Part shown: positions 10,799 through 22,659 of the stretch, piece after piece
Numbering within the stretch: position 1 is the stretch's first letter
Layout of the letters: each line of letters starts with the position of its first letter
Made by a program: the position numbers and the translations under genes
Notes under the pieces: generated by a model
Told to the model about the DNA's origin: nothing
Databases searched by the model: none
What the model saw: the letters and a program-made list of their open reading frames with translations, nothing else
NCBI RefSeq assembly: GCF_964204865.1
Contig: NC_135254.1
Location: 4,283,001 to 4,347,000, forward strand
Source of the DNA: Styela clava
Taxonomy: Eukaryota > Chordata > Ascidiacea > Stolidobranchia > Styelidae
Reading direction: 5' to 3'
DNA: 64,000 nucleotides

Positions 10799-10959
10799 AT
10801 ACTTACCTGACGAGGCAGTCAACCGCGATCACGAAGACGGTTCTGCCTAGGCGAGGTTTAGTCATTGCACCCAGACTAAATTGACCCTAGCGATTATTCC
10901 AAGTGTCGATAACTCGGTCGTGTAATTTCTGCTTGTGAGGACTGCGTTCGCGCTATCCC
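10799..10959 (+). ncRNA. U1: U1 snRNA, copy 15 (B type)
   Basis: As copy 2. Confidence 0.94.
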
Positions 10960-11551
10960 TTTTATATATTTGCTCACGACCAATATCCTGTTGGCTTAAG
11001 AGTTAGGTCAATGAGCGGCCACGTTGCTTCCATTAGTTGTGGCCGTATTGATCCTCGTTTGGGTGTGTTATATTTCTCATGACCAATCTTACCATCCATT
11101 TATTTATATTATTTCATGACATGCCTTGCCATTATCCAAGTTATCCCTTTATCCAACCGTCTCTAGATTGATTCCTTATTTGCAGTTCCACATTCAGATT
11201 GTGTTGCCATTGATTGAGCAATAGAATGAGCGCCGAGATTTGGAAGTATCATTGTTTGCTGTCCAAGGTACGTATTGGGGCTGTGGCTCTTTGTTTATAG
11301 TTTAATATTTCAAACCCTGGCTCTTTGCTATTTCTTGTAAAGTTGTTCAGTTTCATTCTGCCATCGGATGGCAAAGAACTCGCGATGTATCACATAAAAG
11401 ATTTGAACGCAATGAATCGTATTCTACGTTACTGACAGACGAATCAATTAAAATCGCAACTTTTGCACATATCGTTTTTATTGTTGAGAACTTCTTCTCA
11501 ACATTTAGCATAGAACATTCATTCATGATGCGCAACCAATCGTCACAAATC

Positions 11552-11712
11552 ATACTTACCTGACGGGGCAGTCAACCGTGATCACGTAGGCGGTTCTGCC
11601 TAGGCGAGGTTTAGTCATTGCACCCAGACTAAATTGACCCTAGCGATTATCCCAAATGTAGATCACTCGGTCGTGTAATTTCTGCTAGTGGGGACTGCGT
11701 TCGCGCTATCCC
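11552..11712 (+). ncRNA. U1: U1 snRNA, copy 16 (F type, altered U1-70K loop)
   Basis: A15G, C28T (T-G wobble closing SL1), A36T, G109A, and private A113C. A36T changes the conserved loop GATCACGAAG to GATCACGTAG, where U1-70K binds. The two SL3 changes remove pairs on the 3' strand. Confidence 0.93.
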
Positions 11713-12303
11713 TTTTATATATTTGCTTACGACCAATATCCTGTTAGCTTACGAGTTAGGTAAATGAGCGGCCACGTTGCTTTCATTAGTTGTGGCCGTA
11801 TTGATCCTCGTTTGGGTGTGGTATATTTCTCATGACCAATCTTACAATCCATTCATCGATATTATTCCATGACATGCCTTGCCATTATCCAAGTTATTTC
11901 CTTTATCCAACCGTCTCTAGATTGATTCCTTATTTGCAGTTCCACATTCAGATTGTGTTGCCATTGATCGAGCAATAGAATGAGCGCCAAGATTTGGAAG
12001 TATCATTGTTTGCTGTCCAAGGTACGTATCGGGGCTGCGGCTCTTTGTTTATAGTTTAATATTTCAACCCCTGGTCCTTGCTATTTCTTGTAAAGTTGTT
12101 CAGCTTCATTCTGCATCGGATGGCAAAAAACTCACGATGTATCACATAAAAGATTTGAACGCAATGAATCGTATTCTACGTTACTGACAGACGAATCAAT
12201 TAAAATTGCAACTTTTGCACATATCGTTTCTATTGTGGAGAACTCCTTCTCAACGTTTAGCATAGAACATTCATTCATGATGCGCAACCAATCGTCACAA
12301 ACC

Positions 12304-12464
12304 ATACTTACCTGACGAGGCAGTCAACCGCGATCACGAAGGCGGTTCTGCCTAGACGAGGTTTAGTCATTGCACCCAGACTAAATTGACCCTAGCGATT
12401 ATCCCAAATGTGGATACCTCGGTCGTGTAATTTCTGCTAGTGGGGACTGCGTTCGCGCTATCCC
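12304..12464 (+). ncRNA. U1: U1 snRNA, copy 17 (C type, G53A)
   Basis: G53A (CCTAGACGAGG, in the junction after SL1) and A114C. Shared with copies 51 and 62. Confidence 0.94.
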
Positions 12465-13055
12465 TTTTATATATTTGCTCACGACCAATATCCTGTTGGC
12501 TTACGAGTTAGGTCAATGAGCGGCCACGTTGCTTTCATTAGTTGTGGCCTTATTGATCCTCGTTTGGGTGTGGTATATTTCTCATGAACAATCTTACAAT
12601 CCATTCATTGATATTATTCCATGACATGCCTTGCCATTATCCAAGTTATTTCCTTTATCCAACCGTCTCTAGATTGATTCCTTATTTGCAGTTCCACATT
12701 CAGATTGTGTTGCCATTGATTGAGCAATAGAATGAGCGCCAAGATTTGGAAGTATCATTGTTTGCTGTCCAAGGTACGTATCGGGGCTGCGGCTCTTTGT
12801 TTATAGTTTAATATTTCAACCCCTGGTCCTTGCTATTTCTTGTAAAGTTGTTCAGCTTCATTCTGCATCGGATGGCAAAAAACTCACGATGTATCACATA
12901 AAAGATTTGAACGCAATGAATCGTATTCTACGTTACTGACAGACGAATCAATTAAAATTGCAACTTTTGCACATATCGTTTTTATTGTGGAGAACTTCTT
13001 CTCAACGTTTAGCATAGAACATTCATTCATGATGCGCAACCAATCGTCACAAACC

Positions 13056-13216
13056 ATACTTACCTGACGAGGCAGTCAACCGCGATCACGAAGGCGGTTC
13101 CGCCTAGGCGAGGTTTAGTCATTGCACCCAGACTAAATTGACCCTAGCGATTATCCCAAATGTGGATAACTCGGTCGTGTAATTTCTGCTAGTGGGGACT
13201 GCGTTCGCGCTATCCC
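13056..13216 (+). ncRNA. U1: U1 snRNA, copy 18 (D type)
   Basis: T46C only. Confidence 0.95.
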
Positions 13217-13794
13217 TTTTATATACTTGCTCACTACCAATAATCTTGTTGTCTTTCGAGTTAGGTCAAAGAGCGGCCACGCTGCTTTCATTAGTTGTGG
13301 CCGTATTGATCCTCGTTTGGGTGTGTTATATTTCTCATGACCAATCTTACAATCCATTTATTGATATTATTCCATGACATGCTTTGCCATTATCCAAGTT
13401 ATCCCTTCATCCGACCGTCCTTGCTTGCAGTTCCACATTCAGATTGTGTTGCCATTGATTGAGCAATAGAATGAGCGCCTAGTTTCGGAAATAGCGTTAT
13501 TCTCTGTTTAGGGTACGTATCGGAGCTGCGGCTCTTTGTTTATAGTTTAATGTTTCAACCCCTGGTCCTTGCTATTTCTTGTAAAGTTGTTCAGCTTCAT
13601 TCTGCATCGGATGGCAAAAAACTCACGATGTATCACATAAAAGATTTGAACGCAATGAATCGTATTCTATGTTACTGACAGACGAATCAAATAAAATTGC
13701 AACTTTTGCACATATCGTTTTTATTGTTGAGAACTTCTTTTCAACGTTTAGCATAGAACATTCATTCATGATGCGCAACCAATCGCCACAAATC

Positions 13795-13954
13795 ATACTT
13801 ACCTGACGAGGCAGTCAACCGCGATCACGAAGGCGGTTCTGCCTAGGCGAGGTTTAGTCATTGCACCCAGGCTAAATTGACCCTAGCGATTATCCCAAAT
13901 GTGGATAACTCGGTCGCGTAATTTCTGCTAGTGGGACTGCGTTCGCGCTGTCCC
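13795..13954 (+). ncRNA. U1: U1 snRNA, copy 19 (E type)
   Basis: Gene as copy 5. The upstream flank reads CACAAATCAT rather than CACAAGTCAT, the mark of a second E subtype shared with copies 26, 48, 59, 64 and 71. Confidence 0.94.
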
Positions 13955-14518
13955 TTTTATATATTTGCTTAGGTCAATGAGCGGCCACGTTGCTTTCATT
14001 AGTTGTGGCCGTATTGATCCTCGTTTGGGTGTGGTATATTTCTCATGAACAATCTTACAATCCATTCATTGATATTATTCCATGACATGCCTTGCCATTA
14101 TCCAAGTTATTTCCTTTATCCAACCGTCTCTAGATTGATTCCTTATTTGCAGTTCCACATTCAGATTGTGTTGCCATTGATTGAGAAATAGAATGAGCGC
14201 CAAGATTTGGAAGTATAATTGTTTGCTGTCCAAGGGTACGTATTGGGGCTGTGGCTCTTTGTTTATAGTTTATTATTTTAAACCCTGGCTCTTTGCTATT
14301 TCTTGTAAAGTTGTTCAGCTACATTCTGCATCGGATGGCAAAGAACTCGCGATGTCTCACATAAAAGATTTGAACGCCATGGATCGTATTCTACGTTACT
14401 GACAGACGAATCAATTAAAATTGCAACTTTTGCACATATCGTTTTTATTGTTGAGAACTTCTTCTCAACATTTAGTATAGAACATTCATTCATGATGCGC
14501 AACCAATCGTCACAAATC

Positions 14519-14679
14519 ATACTTACCTGACGAGGCAGTCAACCGCGATCACGAAGACGGTTCTGCCTAGGCGAGGTTTAGTCATTGCACCCAGACTAAA
14601 TTGACCCTAGCGATTATCCCAAATGTGGATAACTCGGTCGTGTAATTTCTGCTTGTGGGGACTGCGTTCGCGCTATCCC
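14519..14679 (+). ncRNA. U1: U1 snRNA, copy 20 (A type, normal SL4 loop)
   Basis: G39A and A136T. Unlike copy 1 it keeps the TTCG loop of SL4, so C151G arose, or was converted away, within the A family. Confidence 0.95.
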
Positions 14680-15260
14680 TTTTATATATTTGCTCACGAC
14701 CAATATCCTGTTGGCTTACGAGTTAGGTCAATGAGCGGCCACGTTGCTTCCATTAGTTGTGGCCGTATTGATCCTCGTTTGGGTGTGTTATATTTCTCAT
14801 GACCAATCTTACAATCCATTTATTTATATTATTCCATGACATGCCTTGCCATTATCCAAGTTATCCCTTTATCCAACCGTCTCTAGATTGATTCCTTATT
14901 TGCAGTTCCACATTCAGATTGTGTTGCCATTGATTGAGCAATAGAATGAGCGCCAAGATTTGGAAGTATCATTGTTTGCTGTCCAAGGTACGTATTGGGG
15001 CTGTGGCTCTTTGTTTATAGTTTAATATTTCAAACCCTGGCTCTTTGCTATTTCTTGTAAAGTTGTTCAGCTTCATTCTGCATAGAACTCGCGATGTATC
15101 ACATAAAAGATTTGAACGCAATGAATCGTATTCTACGTTATTGACAGACGAATCAATTAAAATTGCAAATTTTGCACATATCGTTTTTATTGTTGAGAAC
15201 TTCTTCTCAACATTTAGCATAGAACATTCATTCATGATGCGCAACCAATCGTCACAAATC

Positions 15261-15421
15261 ATACTTACCTGACGAGGCAGTCAACCGCGATCACGAAGAC
15301 GGTTCTGCCTAGGCGAGGTTTAGTCATTGCACCCAGACTAAATTGACCCTAGCGATTATTCCAAATGTCGATAACTCGGTCGTGTAATTTCTGCTTGTGA
15401 GGACTGCGTTCGCGCTATCCC
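15261..15421 (+). ncRNA. U1: U1 snRNA, copy 21 (B type)
   Basis: G39A, C100T, G109C, A136T, G140A. It lacks the A105G of copy 2. Confidence 0.94.
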
Positions 15422-16012
15422 TTTTATATATTTGCTCACGACCAATATCCTGTTGGCTTAAGAGTTAGGTCAATGAGCGGCCACGTTGCTTCCATTAGTT
15501 GTGGCCGTATTGATCCTCGTTTGGGTGTGTTATATTTCTCATGACCAATCTTACCATCCATTTATTTATATTATTTCATGACATGCCTTGCCATTATCCA
15601 AGTTATCCCTTTATCCAACCGTCTCTAGATTGATTCCTTATTTGCAGTTCCACATTCAGATTGTGTTGCCATTGATTGAGCAATAGAATGAGCGCCGAGA
15701 TTTGGAAGTATCATTGTTTGCTGTCCAGGGTACGTATTGGGGCTGTGGCTCTTCGTTTATAGTTTAATATTTTGAACCCTGGCTCTTTGCTATTTCTTGT
15801 AAAGTTGTTCAGCTACATTCTGCATCGGATGGCAAAGAACTCGCGATGTCTCACATAAAAGATTTGAACGCAATGAATCGTATTCTACGTTACTGACAGA
15901 CGAATCAATTAAAATTGCAACTTTTGCACATATCGTTTTTATTGTTGAGAACTTCTTCTCAACATTTAGTATAGAACATTCATTCATGATGCGCAACCAA
16001 TCGTCACAAATC

Positions 16013-16172
16013 ATACTTACCTGACGAGGCAGTCAACCGCGATCACGAAGACGGTTCTGCCTAGGCGAGGTTTAGTCATTGCACCCAGACTAAATTGACC
16101 CTAGTGATTATCCCAAATGTGGATAACTCGGTCGCGTAATTTCTGCTAGTGGGACTGCGTTCGCGCTGTCCC
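16013..16172 (+). ncRNA. U1: U1 snRNA, copy 22 (A/E chimera)
   Basis: The 5' half has the A-type G39A. The 3' half is E type (T123C, G loss, A157G), with C93T between. The gene looks recombinant, with the switch between nt 40 and 123. Six other copies share it (30, 45, 56, 67, 75, 79). Confidence 0.94.
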
Positions 16173-16734
16173 TTTTATATATTTGCTTAGGTCAATGAGC
16201 GGCCACGTTGCTTTCATTAGTTGTGGCCGTATTGATCCTCGTTTGGGTGTGTTATATTTCTCATGACCAATCTTACAATCCATTTATTTATATTATTCCA
16301 TGACATGCCTTGCCATTATCCAAGTTATTCATTCATCCAACCGTCTCTAGATTGATTCCGTATTTGCAGTTCCACATTCAGATTGTGTTGCCATTGATTG
16401 AGCAATAGAATGAGCGCCAAGATTCGGAAATATCATTATTCTCTGTTTAAGGTACGTATCGGAGCTGCGGCTCTTTGTTTATAGTTTGATATTTAAACCC
16501 CTGGTCCTTGCAATTTCTTGTAAAGTTGTTCAGTTTCATTCTGCCATCGGATGGCAAAGAACTCGCGATGTATCACATAAAAGATTTGAACGCAATGAAT
16601 CGTATTCTACGTTACTGACAGACGAATCAATTAAAATCGCAACTTTTGCACATATCGTTTTTATTGTTGAGAACTTCTTCTCAACATTTAGCATAGAACA
16701 TTCATTCATGATGCGCAACCAATCGTCACAAATC

Positions 16735-16895
16735 ATACTTACCTGACGGGGCAGTCAACCGTGATCACGTAGGCGGTTCTGCCTAGGCGAGGTTTAGTCA
16801 TTGCACCCAGACTAAATTGACCCTAGCGATTATCCCAAATGTAGATAACTCGGTCGTGTAATTTCTGCTAGTGGGGACTGCGTTCGCGCTATCCC
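16735..16895 (+). ncRNA. U1: U1 snRNA, copy 23 (F type)
   Basis: A15G, C28T, A36T in the U1-70K loop, and G109A in SL3. Confidence 0.93.
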
Positions 16896-17486
16896 TTTTA
16901 TATATTTGCTTACGACCAATATCCTGTTAGCTTACGAGTTAGGTAAATGAGCGGCCACGTTGCTTTCATTAGTTGTGGCCGTATTGATCCTCGTTTGGGT
17001 GTGGTATATTTCTCATGACCAATCTTACAAACCATTCATCGATATTATTCCATGACATGCCTTGCCATTATCCAAGGTATTTCCTTTATCCAACCGTCTC
17101 TAGATTGATTCCTTATTTGCAGTTCCACATTCAGATTGTGTTGCCATTGATTGAGCAATAGAATGAGCGCCAAGATTTGGAAGTATCATTGTTTGCTGTC
17201 CAAGGTACGTATCGGGGCTGCGGCTCTTTGTTTATAGTTTAATATTTCAACCCCTGGTCCTTGCTATTTCTTGTAAAGTTGTTCAGCTTCATTCTGCATC
17301 GGATGGCAAAAAACTCACGATGTATCACATAAAAGATTTGAACGCAATGAATCGTATTCTACGTTACTGACAGACGAATCAATTAAAATTGCAACTTTTG
17401 CACATATCGTTTTTATTGTGGAGAACTTCTTCTCAACGTTTAGCATAGAACATTCATTCATGATGCGCAACCAATCGTCACAAACC

Positions 17487-17647
17487 ATACTTACCTGACG
17501 AGGCAGTCAACCGCGATCACGAAGGCGGTTCTGCCTAGGCGAGGTTTAGTCATTGCACCCAGACTAAATTGACCCTAGCGATTATCCCAAATGTGGATAC
17601 CTCGGTCGTGTAATTTCTGCTAGTGGGGACTGCGTTCGCGCTATCCC
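17487..17647 (+). ncRNA. U1: U1 snRNA, copy 24 (C type)
   Basis: A114C only, a minor change at the base of SL3. Confidence 0.95.
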
Positions 17648-18238
17648 TTTTATATATTTGCTCACGACCAATATCCTGTTGGCTTACGAGTTAGGTCAAT
17701 GAGCGGCCACGTTGCTTTCATTAGTTGTGGCCTTATTGATCCTCGTTTGGGTGTGGTATATTTCTCATGAACAATCTTACAATCCATTCATTGATATTAT
17801 TCCATGACATGCCTTGCCATTATCCAAGTTATTTCCTTTATCCAACCGTCTCTAGATTGATTCCTTATTTGCAGTTCCACATTCAGATTGTGTTGCCATT
17901 GATTGAGCAATAGAATGAGCGCCAAGATTTGGAAGTATCATTGTTTGCTGTCCAAGGTACGTATCGGGGCTGCGGCTCTTTGTTTATAGTTTAATATTTC
18001 AACCCCTGGTCCTTGCTATTTCTTGTAAAGTTATTCAGCTACATTCTGCATCGGATGGCAAAAAACTCACGATGTATCACATAAAAGATTTGAACGCAAT
18101 GAATCGTATTCTACGTTACTGACAGACGAATCAATTAAAATTGCAACTTTTGCACATATCGTTTTTATTGTGGAGAACTTCTTCTCAACGTTTAGCATAG
18201 AACATTCATTCATGATGCGCAACCAATCGTCACAAACC

Positions 18239-18399
18239 ATACTTACCTGACGAGGCAGTCAACCGCGATCACGAAGGCGGTTCTGCCTAGGCGAGGTTTA
18301 GTCATTGCACCCAGACTAAATTGACCCTAGCGATTATCCCAAATGTGGATAACTCGGTCGTGTAATTTCTGCTAGTGGGGACTGCGTTCGCGCTATCCC
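18239..18399 (+). ncRNA. U1: U1 snRNA, copy 25 (consensus)
   Basis: Matches the array consensus at all 161 positions by eye, with every stem and protein site intact. Its PSEA-like element is the standard TTCTCAACGTTTAG. A strong candidate for a working gene. Confidence 0.96.
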
Positions 18400-18977
18400 T
18401 TTTATATACTTGCTCACTACCAATAATCTTGTTGTCTTTCGAGTTAGGTCAAAGAGCGGCCACGCTGCTTTCATTAGTTGTGGCCGTATTGATCCTCGTT
18501 TGGGTGTGTTATATTTCTCATGACCAATCTTACAATCCATTTATTGATATTATTCCATGACATGCTTTGCCATTATCCAAGTTATCCCTTTATCCGACCG
18601 TCCTTGCTTGCAGTTCCACATTCAGATTGTGTTGCCATTGATTGAGCAATAGAATGAGCGCCTAGTTTCGGAAATATCGTTATTCTCTGTTTAGGGTACG
18701 TATCGGAGCTGCGGCTCTTTGTTTATAGTTTAATGTTTCAACCCCTGGTCCTTGCTATTTCTTGTAAAGTTGTTCAGCTTCATTCTGCATCGGATGGCAA
18801 AAAACTCACGATGTATCACATAAAAGATTTGAACGCAATGAATCGTATTCTATGTTACTGACAGACGAATCAAATAAAATTGCAACTTTTGCACATATCG
18901 TTTTTATTGTTGAGAACTTCTTTTCAACGTTTAGCATAGAACATTCATTCATGATGCGCAACCAATCGCCACAAATC

Positions 18978-19137
18978 ATACTTACCTGACGAGGCAGTCA
19001 ACCGCGATCACGAAGGCGGTTCTGCCTAGGCGAGGTTTAGTCATTGCACCCAGGCTAAATTGACCCTAGCGATTATCCCAAATGTGGATAACTCGGTCGC
19101 GTAATTTCTGCTAGTGGGACTGCGTTCGCGCTGTCCC
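18978..19137 (+). ncRNA. U1: U1 snRNA, copy 26 (E type)
   Basis: As copy 5, with the CACAAATCAT upstream mark. Confidence 0.94.
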
Positions 19138-19557
19138 TTTTATATATTTGCTTAGGTCAATGAGCGGCCACGTTGCTTTCATTAGTTGTGGCCGTATTGA
19201 TCCTCGTTTGGGTGTGGTATATTTCTCATGAACAATCTTACAATCCATTCATTGATATTATTCCATGACATGCCTTGCCATTATCCAAGTTATTTCCTTT
19301 ATCCAACCGTCTCTAGATTGATTCCTTATTTGCAGTTCCACATTCAGATTGTGTTGCCATTGATTGAGCAATAGAATGAGCGCCAAGATTTGGAAGTATA
19401 ATTGTTTGCTGTCCAAGGGTACGTATTGGGGCTGTGGCTCTCTGTTTATAGTTTATTATTTTAAACCCTGGCTCTTTGCTATTTCTTGTAAAGTTGTTCA
19501 GCTACATTCTGCATCGGATGGCAAAGAACTCGCGATGTCTCACATAAAAGATTTGAA

Positions 19558-19583
19558 AGACGCGCAACCAACATTTAGTATAG
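19558..19583 (+). promoter_or_regulatory. Damaged PSEA-like element with filler insertion
   Basis: A net 80-bp loss removed the region upstream of CAACATTTAG, including TTCTT, and left a 13-base filler (19558-19570). Nine filler bases, GCGCAACCA, equal 19600-19608 just downstream. Only the 3' half of the element survives, so the U1 gene at 19622 is likely weak or silent. The same structure recurs at 52641. Confidence 0.75.
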
Positions 19584-19621
19584 AACATTCATTCATGATG
19601 CGCAACCAATCGTCACAAATC

Positions 19622-19782
19622 ATACTTACCTGACGAGGCAGTCAACCGCGATCACGAAGACGGTTCTGCCTAGGCGAGGTTTAGTCATTGCACCCAGACT
19701 AAATTGACCCTAGCGATTATCCCAAATGTGGATAACTCGGTCGTGTAATTTCTGCTTGTGGGGACTGCGTTCGCGCTATCCC
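19622..19782 (+). ncRNA. U1: U1 snRNA, copy 27 (A type, broken promoter)
   Basis: Gene body as copy 20 (G39A, A136T), but the upstream deletion and filler at 19558 remove half of the PSEA-like element. The gene body shows no extra decay. Confidence 0.93.
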
Positions 19783-20301
19783 TTTTATATATTTGCTCAC
19801 GACCAATATCCTGTTGGCTTACGAGTTAGGTCAATGAGCGGCCACGTTGCTTTCATTAGTTGTGGCCGTATTGATCCTCGTTTGGGTGTGTTATATTTCT
19901 CATGACCAATCTTACAATCCATTTATTTATATTATTCCATGACATGCCTTGCCATTCAGATTGTGTTATATTGATTGAGCAATAGAATGAGCGCCAAGAT
20001 TTGGAAGTATCATTGTTTGCTGTCCAAGGTACGTATTGGGGCTGTGGCTCTTTGTTTATAGTTTAATATTTCAAACCCTGGCTCTTTGCTATTTCTTGTA
20101 AAGTTGTTCAGCTTCATTCTGCATAGAACTCGCGATGTATCACATAAAAGATTTGAACGCAATGAATCGTATTCTACGTTACTGACAGACGAATCAATTA
20201 AAATTGCAAATTTTGCACATATCGTTTTTATTGTTGAGAACTTCTTCTCAACATTTAGCATAGAACATTCATTCATGATGCGCAACCAATCGTCACAAAT
20301 C

Positions 20302-20461
20302 ATACTTACCTGACGAGGCAGTCAACCGCGATCACGAAGACGGTTCTGCCTAGGCGAGGTTTAGTCATTGCACCCAGACTAAATTGACCCTAGCGATTAT
20401 CCCAAATGTAGATAACTCGGTCGCGTAATTTCTGCTAGTGGGACTGCGTTCGCGCTGTCCC
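20302..20461 (+). ncRNA. U1: U1 snRNA, copy 28 (B/E chimera)
   Basis: G39A, G109A, T123C, G loss and A157G. The monomer start is truncated by about 61 bp, far upstream of the promoter element, which is intact. Confidence 0.93.
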
Positions 20462-21023
20462 TTTTATATATTTGCTTAGGTCAATGAGCGGCCACGTTGC
20501 TTTCATTAGTTGTGGCCGTATTGATCCTCGTTTGGGTGTGTTATATTTCTCATGACCAATCTTACAATCCATTTATTTATATTATTCCATGACATGCCTT
20601 GCCATTATCCAAGTTATCCATTTATCCAACCGTCTCTACATTGATTCCTTATTTGCAGTTCCACTTTCAGATTGTGTTGCCATTGATTGAGCAATAGAAT
20701 GAGCGCCAAGATTCGGAAATATCATTATTCTCTGTTTAAGGTACGTATCTGAGCTGCGGCTCTTTGTTTATAGTTTGATATTTCAACCCCTGGTCCTTGC
20801 AATTTCTTGTAAAGTTGTTCAGTTTTATTCTGCCATCGGATGGCAAAGAACTCGCGATGTATCACATAAAAGATTTAAACGCAATGAATCGTATTCTACG
20901 TTACTGACAGACGAATCAATTAAAATCGCAACTTTTGCACATATCGTTTTTATTGTTGAGAACTTCTTCTCAACATTTAGCATAGAACATTCATTCAGGA
21001 TGCGCAACCAATCGTCCCAAATC

Positions 21024-21184
21024 ATACCTACCTGACGAGGCCGTCAACCGCGATCAAGAAGGCTGTTCTGCCTAGGCGAGGTTTAGTCATTGCACCCAGA
21101 ATAAATTGACCCTAGCGATTATTCCAAATGTCGATAACTCGGTCGTGTAATTTCTGCTTGTGAGGACTGCGTTCGCGCTATCCC
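21024..21184 (+). ncRNA. U1: Variant U1 snRNA, copy 29 (T5C)
   Basis: T5C changes the splice-site arm to ATACCTACCTG. Also A19C and G41T (both break SL1 pairs), C34A in the 70K loop (a position that varies between animals), C78A (breaks an SL2 pair), C100T, G109C, A136T and G140A. The Sm site and U1A loop are intact. Either a divergent U1 with altered pairing at intron position +4, or a decaying copy. Confidence 0.9.
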
Positions 21185-21775
21185 TTTTATATATTTGCTC
21201 ACGACCAATATCCTGTTGGCTTAAGAGTTAGGTCAATGAGCGGCCACGTTGCTTCCATTAGTTGTGGCCGTATTGATCCTCGTTTGGGTGTGTTATATTT
21301 CTCATGACCAATCTTACCATCCATTTATTTATATTATTTCATGACATGCCTTGCCATTATCCAATTTATCCCTTTATCCAACCGTCTCTAGATTGATTCC
21401 TTATTTGCAGTTCAACATTCAGATTGTGTTGCCATTGATTGAGCAATAGAATGAGCGCCGAGATTTGGAAGTATCATTGTTTGCTGTCCAGGGTACGTAT
21501 TGGGGCTGTGGCTCTTCGTTTATAGTTTAATATTTTGAACCCTGGCTCTTTGCTATTTCTTGTAAAGTTGTTCAGCTACATTCTGCATCGGATGGCAAAG
21601 AACTCGCGATGTCTCACATAAAAGATTTGAACGCAATGAATCGTATTCTACGTTACTGACAGACGAATCAATTAAAATTGCAACTTTTGCACATATCGTT
21701 TTTATTGTTGAGAACTTCTTCTCAACATTTAGTATAGAACATTCATTCATGATGCGCAACCAATCGTCACAAATC

Positions 21776-21935
21776 ATACTTACCTGACGAGGCAGTCAAC
21801 CGCGATCACGAAGACGGTTCTGCCTAGGCGAGGTTTAGTCATTGCACCCAGACTAAATTGACCCTAGTGATTATCCCAAATGTGGATAACTCGGTCGCGT
21901 AATTTCTGCTAGTGGGACTGCGTTCGCGCTGTCCC
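21776..21935 (+). ncRNA. U1: U1 snRNA, copy 30 (A/E chimera)
   Basis: As copy 22. Confidence 0.93.
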
Positions 21936-22437
21936 TTTTATATATTTGCTTAGGTCAATGAGCGGCCACGTTGCTTTCATTAGTTGTGGCCGTATTGATC
22001 CTCGTTTGGGTGTGTTATATTTCTCATGACCAATCTTACAATCCATTTATTTATATTATTCCATGACATGCCTTGCCATTATCCAAGTTATTCATTTATC
22101 CAACCGTCTCTAGGTTGATTCCTTATTTGCAGTTCCACATTCAGATTGTGTTGCCATTGATTGAGCAATAGAATGAGCGCCAAGATTCGGAAATATCATT
22201 ATTCTCTGTTTAAGGTACGTATCGGAGCTGCGGCTCTTTGTTTATAGTTTGATATTTCAACCCCTGGTCCTTGCAATTTCTTGTAAAGTTGTTCAGTTTC
22301 ATTCTGCCATCGGATGGCAAAGAACTCGCGATGTATCACATAAAAGATTTGAACGCAATGAATCGTATTCTACGTTACTGACAGGCGAATCAATTAAAAT
22401 CGCAACTTTTGCACATATCGTTTTTATTGTTGAGAAA

Positions 22438-22459
22438 TTCTTCTCAACATTTAGCATAG
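22438..22459 (+). promoter_or_regulatory. PSEA-like element of the T5C U1 variants
   Basis: ATTCTTCTCAAC then ATTTAGCATA. The core is intact, but the stretch to the gene at 22499 is one base longer because GGAATTCGC replaces ATGATGCGC, adding an EcoRI-type GAATTC. This variant promoter thus still looks usable. Confidence 0.5.
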
Positions 22460-22498
22460 AACATTTATTCAGGAATTCGCAACCAATCGTCCCAAATC

Positions 22499-22659
22499 AT
22501 ACCTACCTGACGAGGCCGTCAACCGCGATCACGAAGGCTGTTCTGACTAGGCGAGGTTTAGTCATTGCACCCAGACTAAATTGACCCTAGCGATTATCCC
22601 AAATGTGGATAACTCGGTCGTGTAATTTTTGCTTGTGGGGACTGCGTTCGCGCTATCCC
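22499..22659 (+). ncRNA. U1: Variant U1 snRNA, copy 31 (T5C, AATTTTTG Sm site)
   Basis: T5C, A19C, G41T, C48A (three broken SL1 pairs), C131T and A136T. C131T turns AATTTCTG into the classical Sm site AATTTTTG. The U1-70K and U1A loops are unchanged. Confidence 0.9.

Larger units (their letters stand above)
9634..14095 (+). repeat. Six-monomer unit
   Basis: Monomers begin at 9634 (754), 10388 (742), 11130 (753), 11883 (752), 12635 (753) and 13388 (708). The added third monomer has the CTGCCATCGG mark of the F family and an F-type U1 gene. The fourth carries CATTGATCGAGC, shared only with the monomers at 36871 and 44966. Confidence 0.92.
14096..19278 (+). repeat. Seven-monomer unit
   Basis: Monomers begin at 14096 (754), 14850 (742), 15592 (722), 16314 (752), 17066 (752), 17818 (753) and 18571 (708). 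The third joins a C-type spacer to an E-type 3' end (hence 722 bp). The fourth is F type, with GATTCGGAAATATC and ATAGTTTGATATT. The unit recurs at 47179-52361 with the same monomer lengths. Confidence 0.92.
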
